Source of the DNA: Hypoxylon rubiginosum
Taxonomy: Eukaryota; Ascomycota; Sordariomycetes; Xylariales; Hypoxylaceae
Reading direction: 5' to 3'
DNA length: 64,000 nucleotides
Assembly (NCBI GenBank): GCA_902806565.1
Contig: CADCXA010000050.1
Location: 62,001 to 126,000 of the forward strand
Shown here: positions 59,476 through 64,000 of the stretch, piece by piece
Position numbering within the stretch: the stretch's first letter is position 1
Layout: the number at the start of each line of letters is the position of its first letter
The notes under the pieces: generated by a model
Databases searched by the model: none
Told to the model about the DNA's origin: nothing
The model's input: the letters and a program-made list of their open reading frames with translations, nothing else
Position numbers and translations under genes: made by a program

Positions 59476-61386
59476 ATGAGCCAAAAGTCTGATAGATCGA
59501 ACCGATCAGAAGCTTTAGGCCTTCTAGACAATTCCAGTGATGCGGGTAGCATTCGATCAAGCAACACCGACACCTGGGATGCCATTAGCATCTCCGACCA
59601 CAATCCCACTGAAGCAGTCGGTGCTAAAGCGATGATCTCGCGACAACGGTCAGCAAGCGGCAGGATTACCGATGTTTCCACGGATGTCAAAAATAGGCCC
59701 AGAGCCACACCAACTTTGAAAAAGAAATCCAAGCGAGAAAGTCAGCTAGAATCTACACAGCTCCATCGCGATCTCGCCTACGAGACCTTAATAGGCTCGC
59801 ACGAATCCGAAGAGAAATCCAGGGATAGCCACCAACAACGACAACACCCATCCAGCTTGCGTCCCGGCTCAGCTGACTTCGCTCCAGCGAATGCAACCAA
59901 CAAGCAAGGTGGTCCCGAGCTTCGAGTGACGAACGCCCCGTCCCACAACTGGAAGCCTCAGAAGCCAGCCTATGTGCAATACGTATCTGGCTTAGGCAAC
60001 TCCGGGTCATCTGTGCCGCCCCTTTCGAGATACGATGCATACCGACCGCTGCCGCCGCTGCCTCCACAGGAACAGCTGCCCCAGGAACGAGGGCGGGAAC
60101 GGGAACGAGAACACGTATCTAAGTCTAGAGGCCGGAACAGAAATCACAAGCAAACACCGAACCTTTACGAGGCCCCAGCCCGCGATGAAAGTGACAACGA
60201 GCGCCGTAGCAGCTACAGCAGTTCTGCGTATTCGTTTACTACCCGCTCCGCCGACCCATCCTCACGAAGAGGTCACATCACCGAGCAAACAGAACATATC
60301 CGCAAACGTAACAGCCGATCCGCTAATAGTCACACTTCTTTCCAACCTTACAACTCGTCGAGGGGCCAATCGAACCAGCGAGTCTCGGGCGCGCCCGCCT
60401 CTACGACAGCCAGGCAGCGGGCGATAAACACTTCCGTCTCGTCCCCTTCCTCGCCGTCCTACTCTACGTTTTCCGTCCCGCCGCCCTCTCCCTCTACCCG
60501 ATTCAGCCGCTCACCTAGCCCCGGGCGAGGGGCGTGGATATCGGACAAGCCGCACCAGGAACGGCCGTCGCTCACGGCGCGCGCGCGGGAGCAGATGGAG
60601 AAGAACCTGCGCCTCAACCTGAACAGGGTGAGCCGGCGGCCGCGGTCCAGCTTCGTGGTGCACAGCGTGGTGCGGTCGCCGGTCGCGGACATCGCGACCG
60701 GCTGGTCGTCCGAGCTCGAACTCGCGAGTCCCACGCCGCGCCCCGCCGCCGCCGCGCCGGGCGAGTACGCGCGGAACCCGTCTGCGAAGACGAGGCAGGG
60801 ATCCCGTCGCGGGAGCGTGGCGTCCTCGGAAAGCGACTTTCCGGAAGAGCCGGAAGAGCCGTCTATGTCGGAGGGCGAGCTGGCGGAGCTGGAGGCTTGG
60901 TTCCAGCAGCACAATGACCGCTTTCCTCTTACGCCGGCTCACGAGACGACGACGAGAGCGCGTGCGCGCTCGGTAGATAGTAATGACACTAATATCACAC
61001 GGGGGCATGACGATGAGCTTTTCCTAGCTGGAAGCTCCTTCGATACCCCGGTAGGGGAGACATTCTTTCCGTCCGAGTGGTCGCGACGGGAGAGAATCCT
61101 TCTCGACCAAGAGAGCACAGGCTCCTACTTCGTACCGATGTCGACGACGCACAGCAAACGACAGAGAGGGCAGGCCGTCACAGGAGCACGGTACTCGGGA
61201 GATTCGCTCGACGACCGCGGGGATCTACCGAGCCAGCACCACGGAGGAGGAGGACGTCCCCCGCGGCCCGAGTCGCTGCCTTCGTCTCCGCCCCTGTGCG
61301 AGACTCCCGAGCGGATGTCGATGTCGGACCGGCAATCCCTCGGCTCTAGATCGTCACGGAAGAGCGAGAGGGAAAATTGGATTTAA
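59476..61386 (+). CDS. Serine-rich, predicted disordered protein of unknown function
   Basis: Intronless open frame; I chose the ATG at 59476 (MSQKSDRSNRSE), giving 636 aa; an upstream in-frame ATG at 59407 would add 23 residues. The sequence is dominated by Ser, Arg, Pro and Glu, with many short SR/RS-like and SP/TP motifs that are possible kinase targets (SPSPGRG, SSPSSPSYS). No globular domain, membrane segment or signal peptide is visible. One helical stretch (ARAREQMEKNLRLNLNRVSRRPRSS) and an acidic helix (EEPSMSEGELAELEAWFQQHNDRF) might be conserved interaction motifs. The stretch 60430-60860 is much more GC-rich than the rest and produces long shadow frames in other phases. It resembles hypothetical proteins of filamentous ascomycetes; function cannot be inferred. 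Confidence 0.75.
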   Translation: MSQKSDRSNRSEALGLLDNSSDAGSIRSSNTDTWDAISISDHNPTEAVGAKAMISRQRSASGRITDVSTDVKNRPRATPTLKKKSKRESQLESTQLHRDLAYETLIGSHESEEKSRDSHQQRQHPSSLRPGSADFAPANATNKQGGPELRVTNAPSHNWKPQKPAYVQYVSGLGNSGSSVPPLSRYDAYRPLPPLPPQEQLPQERGREREREHVSKSRGRNRNHKQTPNLYEAPARDESDNERRSSYSSSAYSFTTRSADPSSRRGHITEQTEHIRKRNSRSANSHTSFQPYNSSRGQSNQRVSGAPASTTARQRAINTSVSSPSSPSYSTFSVPPPSPSTRFSRSPSPGRGAWISDKPHQERPSLTARAREQMEKNLRLNLNRVSRRPRSSFVVHSVVRSPVADIATGWSSELELASPTPRPAAAAPGEYARNPSAKTRQGSRRGSVASSESDFPEEPEEPSMSEGELAELEAWFQQHNDRFPLTPAHETTTRARARSVDSNDTNITRGHDDELFLAGSSFDTPVGETFFPSEWSRRERILLDQESTGSYFVPMSTTHSKRQRGQAVTGARYSGDSLDDRGDLPSQHHGGGGRPPRPESLPSSPPLCETPERMSMSDRQSLGSRSSRKSERENWI

Positions 61387-61777
61387 GTTAATAAGGGGGT
61401 ATTTGGGACTTGTAATGATGAAGATGATGAGTCATGACAAACGTTTGGTTTCAGTACACATACTAATATGCATCCTGGGGAGGCAAAATCACGTTAGAAA
61501 GGTAGTAATAGATCCTGCATAATCTTTATTACCTCTCGTTTTTAATATTTCCTTTGACCTAATTCGACCTACCATCTCACATCACCTGGTTTGGTATATT
61601 AGGTATATATATAATCGGTTAAAGCTTGTAGCTATATGTAGCGGAATAGAAATTTATCTAGGTATATACTATATTGACATGTGATATTCTGTGAATTGAT
61701 CACATTCTATCTCGTCCACTCCACTACCTAGCTACCCGAACCTCGAGTATCTCCTTCGCCCGTTCGCTACGAGCGGT
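61387..61777. other. Intergenic, convergent 3' ends
   Basis: AT-rich 391-bp stretch with a TATCTAGGTATATA motif at about 61656-61669. I see no gene. Confidence 0.4.
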
Positions 61778-62872
61778 TCATAGAGACACGCAACCATCGG
61801 CGCTGTCCTCGAGGAAGATTCCTCCGTAGATCTGGCCCTCGCTGATGCCCTTCTCCTGGTATCCCGAATTGACTACGTCCGACGTGCCCGTCGGCTTCTT
61901 CAGGATGCCGATCTGGTACTGGCCGCCGCCCGAGTTATCGTTCGACAGGGCCGACGTCACGGCCTCGAGAGGCTCGTCGTCCTTGGAGTAGTACACTTGG
62001 AGGGTGCTATATATATCCGCAATTGTCAGCCGCTGTTGCTGCTACTACTACTACTGCTGCTCTCATTTTCGCTCGGGGCTCACTTCTTCACGAAATCCAG
62101 GGTGATGGCAAAGTTCTGCCACGCGGTAGGGTCGACGGGCGTGGACCACACTTGGGTGTTCTGGCGGTTCAGGACTTGGAAGTTGTTCTTATCGGTGCCC
62201 GACTTGCCGATGATGGTGCCGGTCTGGAAGTTGAACTGGTTGGCGCTGTAGTCGGCGCTCTGTACGCGATTGTTAGCTACTATCACTACTGTTATTCTCA
62301 TTTTTACTTGGGTTCGCTCACTTCGTGCCAGACGTTCTAGTGGTTGAATTTTCAGTTAGCCCATCTCGTTAAAGTTTCCATTCTCTCTTTTTCAAATGTC
62401 TCCTTTTTCGCCCTTAGGAATAGGTTCCTACCAGATACTCGTGCGTCAAGTTAAAAGGCCTCTCGGGATCCTGCTTCACACTGAAATGCAAGGTCTTGAC
62501 GCCCTGCGTCCCGGGCCCGTTCTCGTTGGTGTCGCCCTGGATCTGCAGGCCGGCGCGGCGGAAGCCGTTCTGGGTCTGGAAGATGGACTTGTCGTTGATG
62601 GTAACCTCGACGGCCTTGGTGCTCTCGTTGTCGAAGCGCGAGCTCCCAGCGTCGGGGAACTGGAGAATCACGGAGAACTTCTCGGTACCCCGGATGTAGT
62701 CGGGGTTGAACGGGCTCGTCGCGTACGAGTCGAAGTCGGTGGGGGTCGAGTCCGCCGGCACGAAGCCGCTGAGCACAACCGGGCACTGGATCTCGCCCGT
62801 TCCGCGCTTTGCGGGGCGGGCAGAAGCCGCCGAGGCGAAAAGGAGGGTAGTGAGGAGCGCTGAAGATATCAT
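61778..62872 (-). CDS. Secreted glycoside hydrolase family 131 beta-glucanase
   Basis: Predicted exons: 62432..62872, 62322..62336 (15 nt), 62084..62259, 61778..62006, giving 286 aa, a normal size for secreted GH131 enzymes, which cleave beta-1,3/1,6- and beta-1,4-glucans. A signal peptide covers residues 1-18 (SALLTTLLFASAASA), followed by a dibasic KR at 22-23 that may be a Kex2 site. The order of conserved blocks is that of GH131: VLSGFVPADSTPTDFDSYATSPFNPDYI, GSSRFD, FQTQNGFRRAGLQ, GVKTLHFSVKQDPERPFNLTHEYLNVWHE, SADYSANQF, and the C-terminal GGIFLEDSADGCVSL. The 15-nt exon encodes exactly NVWHE; it is in frame, so skipping it would delete five conserved residues. The donor of intron 1 (GTAGGA) is weak. 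The enzyme probably acts in plant or fungal cell-wall degradation. Confidence 0.9.
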
Positions 62873-64000
62873 TGTCTCGATCCTCTGCTTGAACTGTTCA
62901 ATCTTGGCAATTGCGGACCAACTCTAGCTGAGCAGTGGGAATCGTGGGTTTTATGTACGCTTAGGTAGGCACCTACTCGCAATGTGTCCTACGACGCGCC
63001 ATACTAACAGCCCGACGGCCCGGGAGATTAAGAGGCTAACACCCAAAGGCGGATAGCAATCGCGGTGGGTTCTTGAAGATCTCCCCCAAAATGGAGAATG
63101 ACATTCCGAGCGAGCTATTACGAACGGGGAATTTCTGGGGGGAAATTTGTGGAGGAGCCAGTGACGCCATTCGGAAAGATCCAGAGATCGTACCGAATCG
63201 TAATAAGCCCCTGGCTAAAACGGATCCCCCCTGTCGTTCGTGCGGAGTATATATTATGTTTCATCACGCCAGAAGTGAAGTCTTCTGCGAAATAATTCGC
63301 GTAATAATATCGCTATCTGATACTGTTCGAAGGATCCGAGATGAAATTGTTCTTGCTGTCCCCGAACATGTCAAAACTTCAACCGCTGACGCCAGCAAAC
63401 TGTACGCAAAATTTTTATTGTCGAGTGCCTCAAATACCTACCAAGTTGGGCGGTCTCTATTCTTTCCACGAGATCATTCATTACTTAACCGAAAGGCAAC
63501 TTCTGTGATGGTATGATGATATTAGAAAGCCGACTCTAAGTTTTCCCATCCAAACCACGTAGCCTATCGCCGACGAGCGAGGTCGAGAACATGTTCTCTT
63601 CCGATATCTCTATCATATCCGCCGAATTCTCTCCTCATCTCTAGGAAAAGTAATCAAGTCTTCCATTCAACCTTGTTCCGTAGTGCGCCTATGCCCCAGG
63701 CACGCCAACAGAGACGCCCAGCAATCCCTCATTCGAGTCTTGCAAGTGCTCGGTGTCGATCCGGCCACATCGTCTTGTGGAAGCTCTTGTACTGGTTCAG
63801 GACGTCGTAGTAGCGGCTCCGTACTCGATGATCGTATGGTGGAAGGCTTCTTCGCAAGTTGGGACTTTTGTCGTTGACCTTCCGGCCACTGAAGCAACGG
63901 AGGTCAGTATTAGTTGCTTATTTGAAAAACAAGATAATGGAGCCTTGAAATGCGTCCCGGGAGTAACAAGTTCTAAATCATCCTAATAAGGAATGTTTGC
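62873..64000. other. Right-edge region with an uncertain open frame
   Basis: Upstream DNA of the GH131 gene, then an open frame at 63682-63986 (plus) that follows an AG (CCGTAG) and reads RLVEALVLVQDVVVAAPYS and VWWKASSQVGTFVVDL, which looks more protein-like than random sequence. It has no nearby ATG and its stop may be false if the GTCAGT at 63903 is a donor. It could be an internal exon of a gene running off the window. A 147-codon frame at 63073-63516 has no recognisable domain. A TAGGTAGGCACCTAC motif lies at 62963-62977. Confidence 0.25.

Noticed and set aside
63073..63516. 147-codon open frame
   Set aside because: No recognisable domain and an uncertain start; composition looks random.
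1..64000. Large biosynthetic cluster with NRPS or PKS
   Set aside because: No multi-domain synthase or carrier-protein motif was found in the open frames I examined; the catalytic genes present are single enzymes.

Overview
The window is nuclear DNA of a filamentous ascomycete, most likely a sordariomycete. The genes carry short introns (about 50-100 nt) with GTRNGT-type donors and CTAAC/CTGAC-like branch points. The products are typical of Pezizomycotina (RhoGAP of the Bem3 type, GH131, Utp20, cullin-3, CYP504-like P450). Intergenic DNA is peppered with TACCTAGGTA-like palindromes and short simple repeats. I could support 16 protein-coding genes by joining reading frames across splice sites; a 17th fragment at the right edge is doubtful. 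Exon joins were worked out by eye and are predictions.

Left part (1-19.3 kb) is metabolic: the 3' part of a small-subunit catalase, a CYP504-like P450, a membrane-anchored M19 dipeptidase, an MFS transporter of the allantoate-permease type with an 8-nt micro-exon, a second P450 (CYP65-like) and a phenylalanine ammonia-lyase whose MIO triad reads Ser-Ser-Gly instead of Ala-Ser-Gly. The dipeptidase and the MFS gene share a 0.9-kb divergent promoter. Two P450s, a transporter, a peptidase and PAL together suggest an aromatic-metabolism or small natural-product locus, but no NRPS, PKS or terpene synthase is visible.

Middle part (19.3-42.4 kb) is gene-poor. It holds a large PX-PH-RhoGAP gene, a bZIP transcription factor followed by two identical hairpin-forming 22-bp repeats, a DHA1-type drug transporter, a 454-bp MITE-like element with 59-bp terminal inverted repeats and a TA duplication, and a GC-rich multi-pass membrane protein of unknown function.

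Right part (42.4-64 kb) is dense and largely housekeeping: a CwfJ/Drn1 RNA-processing protein head-to-head with the giant ribosome-biogenesis gene UTP20 (their 386-bp shared promoter has a TATC/GATA cluster), a mitochondrial DNL zinc-finger protein with a very long C-terminal extension, cullin-3, a disordered serine-rich protein, and a secreted GH131 beta-glucanase.
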